Shown piece by piece: positions 16,348 to 22,428 of a stretch of DNA of 22,982 nt. Source of the stretch: a virus; the IMG/VR virus record IMGVR_UViG_3300037109_000101, positions 1-22,982 of that record. The stretch is one strand, 5' to 3'. Under the pieces are notes generated by a model. That model was not told the DNA's origin and did not search any database. It worked only from the letters and a program-made list of their open reading frames with translations. Position 1 is the stretch's first letter. Every line of letters starts with the position of its first letter. The translations under genes were made by a program, and so were the position numbers.

Positions 16348-18123
16348 TTATGCTCCAGCACCAACAAACGAAACGAAACGGCGCCCCTTTAATCTTTCCT
16401 TTGGAATCTCATACGGTCCGTCGTAATCTTCCCTGCTTTTTCGAATCCGGGAATAATCGTCCCCTTCGATAGACTTCAATCCGCATAATTCATCAAACGT
16501 TTTTCCTGAAGTGAATACCGTTCCATACCTGATGATGTCCATGCCGTCCTTATATTTTTTATCGATGGACTCATTGACCGCGGTCGTAACATCCTTACGC
16601 GCCTTGCGTCCATAAAACTTGCACGAATTAATCAGGTTCTCGCAGTTTGACGTGAAGTCCATTCCTGGTTGAGCAAGGATGTCCGATGGGTCGGTCTTTG
16701 CCACTCGCTTATCGAAATACAGCGCCGAATGAATTTGCTGATGTCCAAACTCCAAATTATCCCGAACGAAACAATTAAACGAAAACCCATGCGGTACATA
16801 GAGAGCCCATAGCGCGAGATTATCGCGCGAGTCCGCGGTCATAAACCTGTTCGGGTCGCCGATCCGCGTAACGACCTGGTCGGAAATTCCGAGACGCGAT
16901 TCAAGCGCCGTCCACTCCGCGCATATTTCCGCAATAGTCTTATTCCTCGAACTCAATTTTTCCCAAGGAAGATGCGGCCATTCCTCAAACCAGTGTTTGC
17001 GTCCAAGGTGATCAACAAAGAAATATCCCGCAAGGTCCGGCTTCACAGGGTGCGGGTCAACCACCTGAAACACTGGAACATTTCGAGGAATAACTCGGGA
17101 AGGACATACGTGAATATTGATATTAAACGTCTTAAATTCCGCTCCAAACGTCTGGGTATTCGCTCCCCAAATACGCGCCTCGATCTGATTTGGGTCCGTC
17201 CGCTCAAAAAAATGTATCTGGTTTTCAATCGACGACCTGGTCAGATGTCCATACGTGAGATAGTGGCCGGCGGTATCTTTTTCCAGTACAACGTTAAGCT
17301 TTTCCTCTAACTGGTCCGCAATGTCCTGAGTAATTTCCTCCCCAACGCAGTTTTCCCAAATAGACCCTTGAACAAAAACAATCTTTCCTTTAAAAAACTC
17401 GTCGTCCTGTAAATCAAAAATCCACGTTGCCACATCCAAAATCGTCGCGTTCATCAGAATCGTACACTGCACTTGTCCTTTTTGCGACCGTATCCTCGAT
17501 ATTGTTTCCGCAAACACCGGATAAGGCGGAGGCTCATTGATCCCAATTCGATGCAGATTCGCCCCGGCGTGCGTCGTTACTTCCTGATCAAACGTTTTTA
17601 TATCAACGTAATTTTTTACCGAAGGATTCGAAGGTAATGGAATCTCTATCTGTTTATACGATCCCGTCGACGTCTTTCCTTTAAAATTTGCAGTCGGAAT
17701 ATATTTTTTGATCTCAACGTAAAGCGACCCGCCCTCTTTCATGTCCTCCGGACCACAAAGCAGTCGATACTGAAACTCTCCCTTTTCCCGCAACTCCCGG
17801 CAATCGTGATAATACCGATAATGCGTCATTCCTATCGACTTTCCGTCTGGTCCTGCGTTCCAACAGTCATTCAAAAACTCAGGTCCACACAGACACCCAA
17901 CCAAATCCACAGGAACAACGTTCGTCTTTCCTGTTCCGTTTCCGCACGACGATACCACCATAAACGGATACGGCCCCTTCTCCCACGGCGCCATAATGCG
18001 ACGTTGAGCCGTATTAGGCACGTGTCCAAGCGTCGGGTATAGTCTTACCATCTCCCGAACCGCTTCAAGAAGCGTTGTGCCTTCCAACGGCGATTTAACG
18101 TCGATTTTAGCGATCGGTTTCAC
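16348..18123 (-). CDS. terL: Terminase large subunit
   Basis: 591 aa, GTG start at 18123 overlapping the upstream stop (GTGA) with GAGGAAA 8 bases before it. It would power DNA packaging (ATPase) and cut concatemers (RNase H-fold nuclease). Walker A is GNGTGKT at residues 61-67. The likely Walker B is HRIGINEPPP at 191-200, where the usual Asp before the catalytic Glu is Asn (N196, codon AAT). A coupling-motif candidate is MNAT at 224-227. The nuclease domain begins near VVDPHPVKPD (D356), then WFEEW (E380/E381) and IGDPN (D423), with later acidic residues DPSD. It follows small genes and is immediately before the portal, the standard arrangement. terL is used as a generic symbol. Confidence 0.92.
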   Translation of the reverse strand: MKPIAKIDVKSPLEGTTLLEAVREMVRLYPTLGHVPNTAQRRIMAPWEKGPYPFMVVSSCGNGTGKTNVVPVDLVGCLCGPEFLNDCWNAGPDGKSIGMTHYRYYHDCRELREKGEFQYRLLCGPEDMKEGGSLYVEIKKYIPTANFKGKTSTGSYKQIEIPLPSNPSVKNYVDIKTFDQEVTTHAGANLHRIGINEPPPYPVFAETISRIRSQKGQVQCTILMNATILDVATWIFDLQDDEFFKGKIVFVQGSIWENCVGEEITQDIADQLEEKLNVVLEKDTAGHYLTYGHLTRSSIENQIHFFERTDPNQIEARIWGANTQTFGAEFKTFNINIHVCPSRVIPRNVPVFQVVDPHPVKPDLAGYFFVDHLGRKHWFEEWPHLPWEKLSSRNKTIAEICAEWTALESRLGISDQVVTRIGDPNRFMTADSRDNLALWALYVPHGFSFNCFVRDNLEFGHQQIHSALYFDKRVAKTDPSDILAQPGMDFTSNCENLINSCKFYGRKARKDVTTAVNESIDKKYKDGMDIIRYGTVFTSGKTFDELCGLKSIEGDDYSRIRKSREDYDGPYEIPKERLKGRRFVSFVGAGA

Positions 18124-18362
18124 GCGTCTATTTCCTCACGATAAAAACGATAGCCTTTTTTAAAATCTTCCTGTCGAACCACAAACAACCGATCCTTCTC
18201 GTCACAAATCAAATAATCTCCCGACTCCCCTTGCAACACATCACCGTCATATGTCGGTATCTGAAATTCCTCCTCTATTTGCAATGCCTCAACCGGTTTA
18301 ACCTTCTTCATCACCCGGTCAAAACTTAATCCCTGAACATTCTGTGTCGTAAAAACCTTCAC
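18120..18362 (-). CDS. Small phage protein, 80 aa
   Basis: GTG start at 18362 with a strong GAGGAG 7 bases upstream; the stop overlaps the terL start. The sequence contains GESGDYLICDEKDRLFVVRQ and ends DFKKGYRFYREEIDA. This (P/S)GDYL(V/I)-x-DE ... V-x-x-E-x-F-x-x-x-Y pattern is seen in many short phage proteins of unknown function, often near structural or replication genes. No enzyme motif, signal peptide or membrane helix. Tight coupling to terL suggests an accessory packaging role, but that is inference. Confidence 0.8.
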   Translation of the reverse strand: MKVFTTQNVQGLSFDRVMKKVKPVEALQIEEEFQIPTYDGDVLQGESGDYLICDEKDRLFVVRQEDFKKGYRFYREEIDA

Positions 18363-18365
18363 CGC

Positions 18366-18731
18366 TTATCTCCTCGACAAATTTCTATATTCACAAAACC
18401 GATTAATAAAATCCGAATTATCCACTCCTCGAATTAAAACATGGTTAGCATCAACCGGTATCGACGTCTCAAGCGAATACCGAATCCGATTTAAACGCTC
18501 CTTGTTCTCGACAAGCATTAATCTGTAATCCGGTTCTTGTATCTTTTGTAAAGTCGATTTTATAGGAAATTTTAAAGGCTGAGGCGGATGTACCTGGTGG
18601 ACCGAGTCGTCTGGCGGACTCCCCCCTGGGGGTCTCCGAAAAAAGGAGGGGGCGGCTATGACCGTCCAAATTAATCGCAATGGATTGAGAATCCATTTAG
18701 TTAAACGCGTAACAGTTGTATTGATATTCAT
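18366..18731 (-). CDS. Hypothetical protein, 121 aa, between terminase genes
   Basis: ATG at 18731; upstream only a weak GAAAG. The stop is 3 bases before the next gene's GTG, and the neighbouring Shine-Dalgarno lies within its last codons, which supports this frame. The N-terminal 40 residues include a hydrophobic/basic stretch (LTKWILNPLRLIWTVIAAPS) that could be a membrane helix; residues 31-55 are Pro/Gly-rich (RRPPGGSPPDDSVHQVHPPQ), coded by an unusual C/G-homopolymer island; the last 60 residues are charged and helical. The first half may not be translated at all: a later start at MLVENKERL (about residue 72) is possible. Another frame at 18469-18696 is also open. Function unknown. Confidence 0.5.
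   Translation of the reverse strand: MNINTTVTRLTKWILNPLRLIWTVIAAPSFFRRPPGGSPPDDSVHQVHPPQPLKFPIKSTLQKIQEPDYRLMLVENKERLNRIRYSLETSIPVDANHVLIRGVDNSDFINRFCEYRNLSRR
18588..18656. other. C/G-homopolymer island between terS and terL (packaging-site candidate)
   Basis: In an otherwise AT-rich stretch, runs of 6 C and 5 G form an inverted pair (18621-18632), followed by CTCC/GGAG around seven bases (18634-18648) and GGGGGCGG. Similar G/C-run clusters occur close to terminase genes in some phages and can mark cos or pac sequences; here that is inference from location and composition alone. Confidence 0.35.
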
Positions 18732-18771
18732 TTACAATCTTTCAACTTAACAACATTGTAATAGATTGTAA
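18732..18771. promoter_or_regulatory. Three ATTGTAA/TTACAAT boxes in the terS-downstream gap (operator candidate)
   Basis: TTACAATCT (18732-18740) and AGATTGTAA (18763-18771) form a perfect 9-bp inverted repeat; a third box, ATTGTAA, lies at 18755-18761, giving two direct copies about 10 bases apart. The group fills the 43-base gap between the terS stop and the next ATG, so it could bind a repressor or form an RNA hairpin controlling terL-side translation. Confidence 0.4.
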
Positions 18772-18774
18772 TTA

Positions 18775-19230
18775 TCATGCAGATTGCGCCTGTCTTATTA
18801 ACTCACCCATACTTAATCCTTGGTTGCGTACCATGTCTATCAGGATTGAGACGTTGGTTGTGTGTTGCTGCACTTCAATGCGTTCAGGCGCGTGCCATCC
18901 TGCCATGTTGTTGATCTCTCGTATTGCAGACACTCGTTCAGGACATGCGTTCTCTGCATCATATGCAATGCTGCCAAGGGTCGCTGCATTAGCCTCAACG
19001 CTTACGCCGACCACATCACAGGCAGCCTCAATGCGCTCCTGGATCGGCAAATATGATTGTGTGCGTTCTGGAGAATAACCAGCATGATATCCAGCGCGCT
19101 TTTTGGCTTCGCATTTACTGAGACCACCAACACCTGAGAGAATTGCATAAGCAAGTGCGCGAGTCGACGCGACTTTTTTCGCGCGAGCGACCGGTCTTCC
19201 GGGTTTTTTATTAGATTTCGTTAGCGGCAT
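18775..19230 (-). CDS. terS: Terminase small subunit (DNA-recognition)
   Basis: 151 aa, ATG at 19230, without an obvious strong Shine-Dalgarno, as for a leader gene with a short untranslated region. The N-terminus is basic (KSNKKPGRPVARAKKVASTR), typical of DNA contact. A helix-turn-helix-like region follows: LAYAILSGVGGLSKCEAKKR then AGYHAGYSPERTQSY, which matches the AGYS-x(2-4)-T/A pattern of phage small terminases. The middle is a helical oligomerisation-like segment, and the C-terminal part (IRQAQSA) is short. It is the first gene of the leftward virion operon, upstream of terL, as usual. It would form a ring that selects phage DNA for packaging. The symbol is generic. Confidence 0.75.
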   Translation of the reverse strand: MPLTKSNKKPGRPVARAKKVASTRALAYAILSGVGGLSKCEAKKRAGYHAGYSPERTQSYLPIQERIEAACDVVGVSVEANAATLGSIAYDAENACPERVSAIREINNMAGWHAPERIEVQQHTTNVSILIDMVRNQGLSMGELIRQAQSA

Positions 19231-19271
19231 AATCTTAAATCATGAATGGATCGTTTAAAATAAAAGGCTTT

Positions 19272-19299
19272 AGTATAATAAAATTGAATACAATTGTTA
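19272..19299 (-). promoter_or_regulatory. Candidate leftward promoter for the virion operon
   Basis: On the minus strand a good -10, TATACT (19277-19272), lies about 42 bases before the terS ATG. The best -35 at 16 bases is TAACAA, a poor match, so either activation is needed or the promoter is weak. The nearby ACAATTGT and AATTGTGTTGTTAA sequences are partly palindromic and could be operator sites. Confidence 0.3.
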
Positions 19300-19376
19300 G
19301 ATAATTGTGTTGTTAAAACATACCACTTGAATAACTAATCCGCAATGGAAAAGCGCTTAAACAAATCGAATTGTTG

Positions 19377-19415
19377 AGGTTTAGCAGGTTTTAGCGGGTT
19401 TATGCAGGGTTTTGG
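19377..19415. repeat. Four 10-bp GGTTT-type direct repeats
   Basis: AGGTTTAGC, AGGTTTTAGC, GGGTTTATGC and AGGGTTTTGG follow one another at 9-10-base spacing, i.e. one helical turn. The regular phase is what a protein binding one DNA face repeatedly would need, as in iterons, but the units are short. Confidence 0.5.
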
Positions 19416-19513
19416 ATTGGTAGTTTACTTACAATAAAACTCATTTATTTTATATCCACATAACACATTGATTTAAGTAACGTTTTTTCTTATTATGTAA
19501 AATTGTTAGCCAC

Positions 19514-19552
19514 GTTGCCATACTTTAGGCAGCTTGTTGCCAGCCTTTAGGC
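19514..19552. repeat. Two 22-bp direct repeats
   Basis: GTTGCCATACTTTAGGC (19514-19530) recurs as GTTGCCAGCCTTTAGGC (19536-19552), with 15 of 17 bases identical at a 22-base period, about two helical turns. It could be a paired protein-binding site. Confidence 0.5.
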
Positions 19553-19559
19553 CATCTAT

Positions 19560-19690
19560 TGTATTGATTTATATATATTTATACAAATACATATACATAA
19601 TAATACATGATACACAATGCATATACGTATGCGCGTATGGGCGTATGGGCGCGTGCGGGTGCGCATGCGCGGGACGCGCGTGAGAGAGTC
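19560..19690. other. Alternating purine/pyrimidine tract (AT-rich passing into CG-rich)
   Basis: The stretch runs from TATATATATTTATAC through ATACATATAC-like steps into ATACGTATGCGCGTATG, two GGGCG(T/C) pieces and GCGCATGCGCGGGACGCGCG. Long alternating pyrimidine-purine DNA can melt (TA part) or adopt Z-DNA (CG/CA part). No gene is encoded. Confidence 0.6.
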
Positions 19691-19798
19691 TTTTATATAG
19701 GTATCTCAAGTGGTGAAATAAACATCCGTTTAAGTCATTGATTTATATAGAAAACGCTGGAACGTTATTTGGGTTGCCACTGTTTTTTGTGTTTTTTT

Positions 19799-19829
19799 AT
19801 GACACCGTCGAAAATCGTCTCTATATAAT
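19799..19829 (+). promoter_or_regulatory. Candidate rightward promoter before the 76-bp repeats
   Basis: ATGACA (19799-19804) and TATATA (19822-19827) are 17 bases apart; TATAAT (19824-19829) overlaps with 19-base spacing. Transcription would begin about 10 bases before the first 76-bp unit. Confidence 0.4.
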
Positions 19830-19848
19830 AGGTGTTGTGTTGGAGGGG

Positions 19849-20084
19849 AAAATTGGGAGGTTTTTTGTGGAAAATACTGTTAAAGATGATAGTCAACCCT
19901 CAAAAGTTTTGAGGGTTGAAATGGAAAATTGGGAGGTTTTTTGTGGAAAATACTGTTAAAGATGATAGTCAACCCTCAAAAGTTTTGAGGGTTGAAATGG
20001 TAAATTGGGAGGTTTTTTGTGGAAAATACTGTTAAAGATGATAGTCAACCCTCAAAAGTTTTGAGGGTTGAAATGGAAAATTAA
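19849..20084 (+). repeat. Three 76-bp tandem units, each with a 27-base perfect hairpin
   Basis: Units start at 19849, 19925 and 20001, with an 8-base partial fourth at 20077. They are nearly identical (one A-to-T change at 20001). Each contains TCAACCCTCAAAA, one G, and the exact complement TTTTGAGGGTTGA, and also GGGAGG, six T and a GTG. As 76 is not a multiple of 3, this is not a protein repeat in one frame. Each GTG instead opens a separate short frame: 30 codons at 19867-19959 and 19943-20035, and 21 codons at 20019-20084. Translation is unproven. Confidence 0.9.
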
Positions 20085-20100
20085 GAAGAAAATGTATTGT

Positions 20101-20544
20101 TTAGTTAAAAACTCCCATAAAAATGGGGACGCCTAATTTTATTCGTTCAATTTTAAACGCTTTTCCTGTTATAGTAACAATTTTACCCGAGCTGTCTGTA
20201 AATGTTACCCATGGTGTCGTAGTTATTCCGGTTTGAACAACTAAAAATCGTGGAAAAAGTCTTCCGTCGGGTCCTAATGTATTTCTTAAGTATTTTTTAA
20301 GATCCATCCCGCCATAAAATGTCATATCATTGCTTTCAATAAAAGAAAACGGATAAAACATGCTTGGGACTAAAACCAAAGCATCAAGCAAAATATCAGG
20401 TATGGTTGAACCAATTCCGGAATAAATTGGTTTTGTAATAAATTCCTCTGAAATCTTATCATTAAAATCGTATGAAGATATTTTATAAACAGAACATCCT
20501 GCCATAATTATTATAAAAAAGAAAAGCGTTAAAATTCGCAACAT
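20101..20544 (-). CDS. Putative phage-encoded lipoprotein
   Basis: 147 aa, ATG at 20544 with AAGGAG 5 bases upstream. The N-terminus is a lipoprotein signal: a basic start (MLR), a hydrophobic stretch (ILTLFFFIIIM) and the lipobox MAGC with Cys17, after which Ser would favour the outer membrane in a Gram-negative cell. The mature part has YSGIGSTIPDILLDALVLVP then FYPFSFIE and a Lys-rich C-terminus, vaguely like the small YceK-type lipoproteins (PYSG ... DLPFS ... DTLLLP), but too weakly to name it. It stands alone on the minus strand inside the control region, so it may be expressed independently, for example during lysogeny. Superinfection exclusion, a surface-modifying role or a spanin partner are possible. 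Confidence 0.75.
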   Translation of the reverse strand: MLRILTLFFFIIIMAGCSVYKISSYDFNDKISEEFITKPIYSGIGSTIPDILLDALVLVPSMFYPFSFIESNDMTFYGGMDLKKYLRNTLGPDGRLFPRFLVVQTGITTTPWVTFTDSSGKIVTITGKAFKIERIKLGVPIFMGVFN

Positions 20545-20654
20545 AAATACTCCTTGTTTTTATTAGAATCTTGATATATACTTATAACGTTCCTCAGGTT
20601 AATACACCGAAGGAATATAAAATCACATCATAACATACAAAATGGGGAGGCGTT

Positions 20655-20873
20655 ATGGAAGCGGAAAAGGAAAAGCAGTATACCTGCTTGCGCTGCGATC
20701 ATGGTTGGAATTCTCGATGTCCAGATCATGAGGACTTTAAAAAATGGAAGCCAATACTTTGCCCGGCATGTAAAAGTCCGTATTGGAATAAAGAAAAACG
20801 CACTTCAGAAAAGAGTGTTTCAGAAAAGAGTGTTTCAGAAAAACCATTAACGCCAGAGGAGGCCTTATCATGA
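20655..20873 (+). CDS. Small zinc-ribbon protein
   Basis: 72 aa, ATG at 20655 with GGGGAGG 4 bases upstream. Two CxxC pairs form a zinc ribbon: CLRC (residues 11-14) and CPAC (36-39) in a frame YTCLRCDHGW ... LCPACKSPYWNK, a pattern common in small bacterial and phage zinc-ribbon proteins. The last 20 residues are low-complexity (SEKSVSEKSVSEKP) from a 15-bp DNA repeat. First gene of the rightward operon; its stop overlaps the next ATG (ATGA). Probably a nucleic-acid or protein-binding regulator; exact role unknown. Confidence 0.8.
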   Translation: MEAEKEKQYTCLRCDHGWNSRCPDHEDFKKWKPILCPACKSPYWNKEKRTSEKSVSEKSVSEKPLTPEEALS

Positions 20874-21439
20874 ACGAACTTGATTTCGTCTATTCGGGAA
20901 AAAACGTCAGGGTTTTACAGATCAACGATGAACCATGGTGGATTGCAAGCGACGTTTGCGAGGTGTTAGGGCTGGAAAATATTACGATGGCACTTCAAAA
21001 ACTCGATAGTGATGAAAGGGACACCGTCGTTAAAAGCGAAGGTCAAAATGGTCCTGATCGCAATATCATCTCCGAATCCGGCCTTTATACGCTCATTATC
21101 CGCTCAAACAAGCCTGAAGCGCACGCTTTTCGGCGTTGGATCACGCACGACGTCTTACCGTCGATCAGAAAAACTGGGAAATTTGCGGTCAAAAACCCTG
21201 TACCAGAGGGAAAAGTCGTGAATTTATTCGATTTTAACGATGAACCGACAATGGTTCCGATGATTAAATCTAAGAGAAAAATTCCCGAAGTTTTCATCGC
21301 CGACGACTTTGTGAACCTTAGGCTTTCTGAATATGCCTTTAAGATGTTGCAGTACAAGCACGACGACCTATCTCAAAAAATGGGATTTAATCACACGTAT
21401 TCAGACGTGATTTTACATCTTATACGGAGGGACCTATGA
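20870..21439 (+). CDS. BRO-N domain protein (antirepressor-like)
   Basis: 189 aa, ATG at 20870 after GAGGAGG with a 7-base spacer. Residues 1-105 match the BRO-N (Bro family N-terminal) domain: VRVLQINDEPWWIASDVCEV, LGLENITMALQKLDSDERDT, ISESGLYTLIIRSNKPEAHA, FRRWITHDVLPSIRKTGKFA. In phages these DNA-binding domains occur in antirepressors and other regulators. The C-terminal 85 residues are different from the usual KilA/ANT partner: IADDFVNLRLSEYAFKMLQY followed by a helical tail, and I do not recognise them. It overlaps both neighbours by four bases, so it is part of one operon. Likely a switch regulator. Confidence 0.88.
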   Translation: MNELDFVYSGKNVRVLQINDEPWWIASDVCEVLGLENITMALQKLDSDERDTVVKSEGQNGPDRNIISESGLYTLIIRSNKPEAHAFRRWITHDVLPSIRKTGKFAVKNPVPEGKVVNLFDFNDEPTMVPMIKSKRKIPEVFIADDFVNLRLSEYAFKMLQYKHDDLSQKMGFNHTYSDVILHLIRRDL

Positions 21440-21843
21440 CCTCTCTCCTCGCAAACATCCTCGTGTCTGGCGTTTTGCAGCTTGGGGTCATCCCTGGTCA
21501 TACCATGGCGCTCTATGGCCAAATGGACCAAATGCAGTACGTCGACGTTCACCACACGGTACTGGTGGACTATCAAGCCGAAGCGGAATTCTGGAAACAC
21601 GGCTTTATATCGGGTGGGTTCACGTCGTACAGTCTGCCGGCGGCCAAAGGATTCGATTTTTATCCGTTTAGAGCAGACTACGACTATGGCGCCGGAGCGC
21701 GCGCGGGACGCTTCGAACTCGGATACTCGCACTTATGCATGCACCCGCTTGCTCCAAACATGGAGAGGTTCCCGCTTCCAATGGTTAACGGAGGATACGA
21801 TATGTTTTACCTTAAAATCAAAATGGGAGGACGAAATAATTAA
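21436..21843 (+). CDS. Putative exported beta-rich protein, 135 aa
   Basis: ATG at 21436 overlaps the previous stop (ATGA), with GGAGGGA 4 bases upstream. The N-terminus (SLLANILVSGVLQLGVIPGH) is moderately hydrophobic without a clear basic start, so export is plausible but not certain. The rest alternates polar and aromatic residues as in beta-barrels: FISGGFTSYSLPAAKGFDFY, YDYGAGARAGRFELGYSHLC, then HPLAP. Short phage proteins with a GxRxGxxELGxxHYCxHP-like ending exist, but I know of no assigned function. It is unusual to find such a protein in a regulatory operon; superinfection control or a surface role is possible, and this is inference. Confidence 0.7.
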   Translation: MTSLLANILVSGVLQLGVIPGHTMALYGQMDQMQYVDVHHTVLVDYQAEAEFWKHGFISGGFTSYSLPAAKGFDFYPFRADYDYGAGARAGRFELGYSHLCMHPLAPNMERFPLPMVNGGYDMFYLKIKMGGRNN

Positions 21844-21853
21844 TCGCTCCTCT

Positions 21854-21898
21854 AAAAATAAAAACGGCTGATTTCCTGTTGAAACCAGGAAATCAGCC
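21854..21898 (-). terminator. Strong hairpin with T tract on the minus strand
   Basis: A perfect 13-bp stem (21866-21878 with 21886-21898, 7-base loop). On the minus strand it is followed, after one base, by TTTTATTTTT, the layout of a rho-independent terminator; on the plus strand no T run follows (TACACTC). It therefore points against the flanking genes and would stop leftward transcription coming from the right. Confidence 0.65.
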
Positions 21899-21936
21899 TA
21901 CACTCTAAAACCGTCCTGTACAGAAAGAAGGTTCCA

Positions 21937-22428
21937 GTGATACGCAAAATACTTCGCAAACGGCATGCCAGCAAGAAAATCTCTCCCTCACTTGAAAAAT
22001 TCATCGACCGTATTGATGGCATATTATTCGACACCGGCCACGTCTGCATGGCCTGCCTGCGCCCGATCTGGCAGCAACACGAGACGGCAATGATCGGAAA
22101 AGGTCACTACCATCTCTCGTGCGCCACGCGCCGGCACGAGCTTCGAGCTAAGTCACATATATTTCATAAATGCAAGGCTTGTGGCAAAATTGCAATCTAT
22201 GGTGTTTGCCCGTCGTGCGGGTTTGGAGTTGCTTGTATGGGTTGCTGGAAGGTCCGCCAGGGTGATGACTCATGGCGCATCGCATTGTCTCCTATAGTTG
22301 TATCCCATGGCATTTGCCCGGATTGTCTTAAACAGCATCACCCGAAGATTTATACGAAATTGCAGCAGATCATTCAGATCGCCGCAGAAACAGGTATATC
22401 GGTCGAGGAAATCGAGGCGGCGCTATGA
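21937..22428 (+). CDS. Multi-zinc-site regulatory protein, 163 aa
   Basis: GTG start at 21937 with AGAAGG 5 bases upstream. It has about six zinc-binding half sites: CMAC, HLSC (HYHLSCATRRH), CKAC, CPSC, CMGC and CPDC. The C-terminal half, CMGCWKVRQGDDSW ... SHGICPDCLKQHHP, matches a zinc-ribbon family with C-x2-C-(K)-(V/I)-R-x2-D-x-W and (S/T)HGICP-x-C, often found next to sensor or signalling domains. The final residues form a short helix with EEIEAAL. The stop overlaps the next gene (ATGA). With the following sigma-like gene it may act in transcription control; the target is unknown. Confidence 0.8.
   Translation: MIRKILRKRHASKKISPSLEKFIDRIDGILFDTGHVCMACLRPIWQQHETAMIGKGHYHLSCATRRHELRAKSHIFHKCKACGKIAIYGVCPSCGFGVACMGCWKVRQGDDSWRIALSPIVVSHGICPDCLKQHHPKIYTKLQQIIQIAAETGISVEEIEAAL

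Larger units (their letters stand above)
19231..20100. other. Gene-free, AT-rich control region between divergent modules
   Basis: About 870 bases without a convincing conventional gene. It holds, from left to right, a candidate leftward promoter, a 10-bp periodic GGTTT array, two 22-bp direct repeats, an alternating purine/pyrimidine tract, a candidate rightward promoter and three 76-bp tandem units. Composition is markedly lower in GC than the virion genes except for the CG-alternating patch near 19630-19690. It is the obvious candidate for an origin or a transcriptional switch. Confidence 0.6.

Noticed and set aside
16347-16367. Portal start at TTG 16367
   Set aside because: ATG at 16346 has a GGAG at the right distance and avoids overlapping terL.
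18469-18696. Alternative 75-aa frame overlapping the 121-aa gene
   Set aside because: Its stop is 107 bases from the next gene, and it has no clear ribosome site, whereas the 121-aa frame ends right at the next start.
19738-19959. A 73-aa plus-strand frame starting at TTG
   Set aside because: No ribosome site; it only reads into the first 76-bp unit. The shorter GTG frames inside the repeats have better start signals.
19849-20084. CRISPR array
   Set aside because: Units are contiguous 76-bp copies without unique spacers, and there are no cas genes.
20101-20544. Outer-membrane spanin
   Set aside because: At 147 aa with beta-like content it does not look like a short proline-rich o-spanin, and there is no overlapping inner-membrane partner or lysin.
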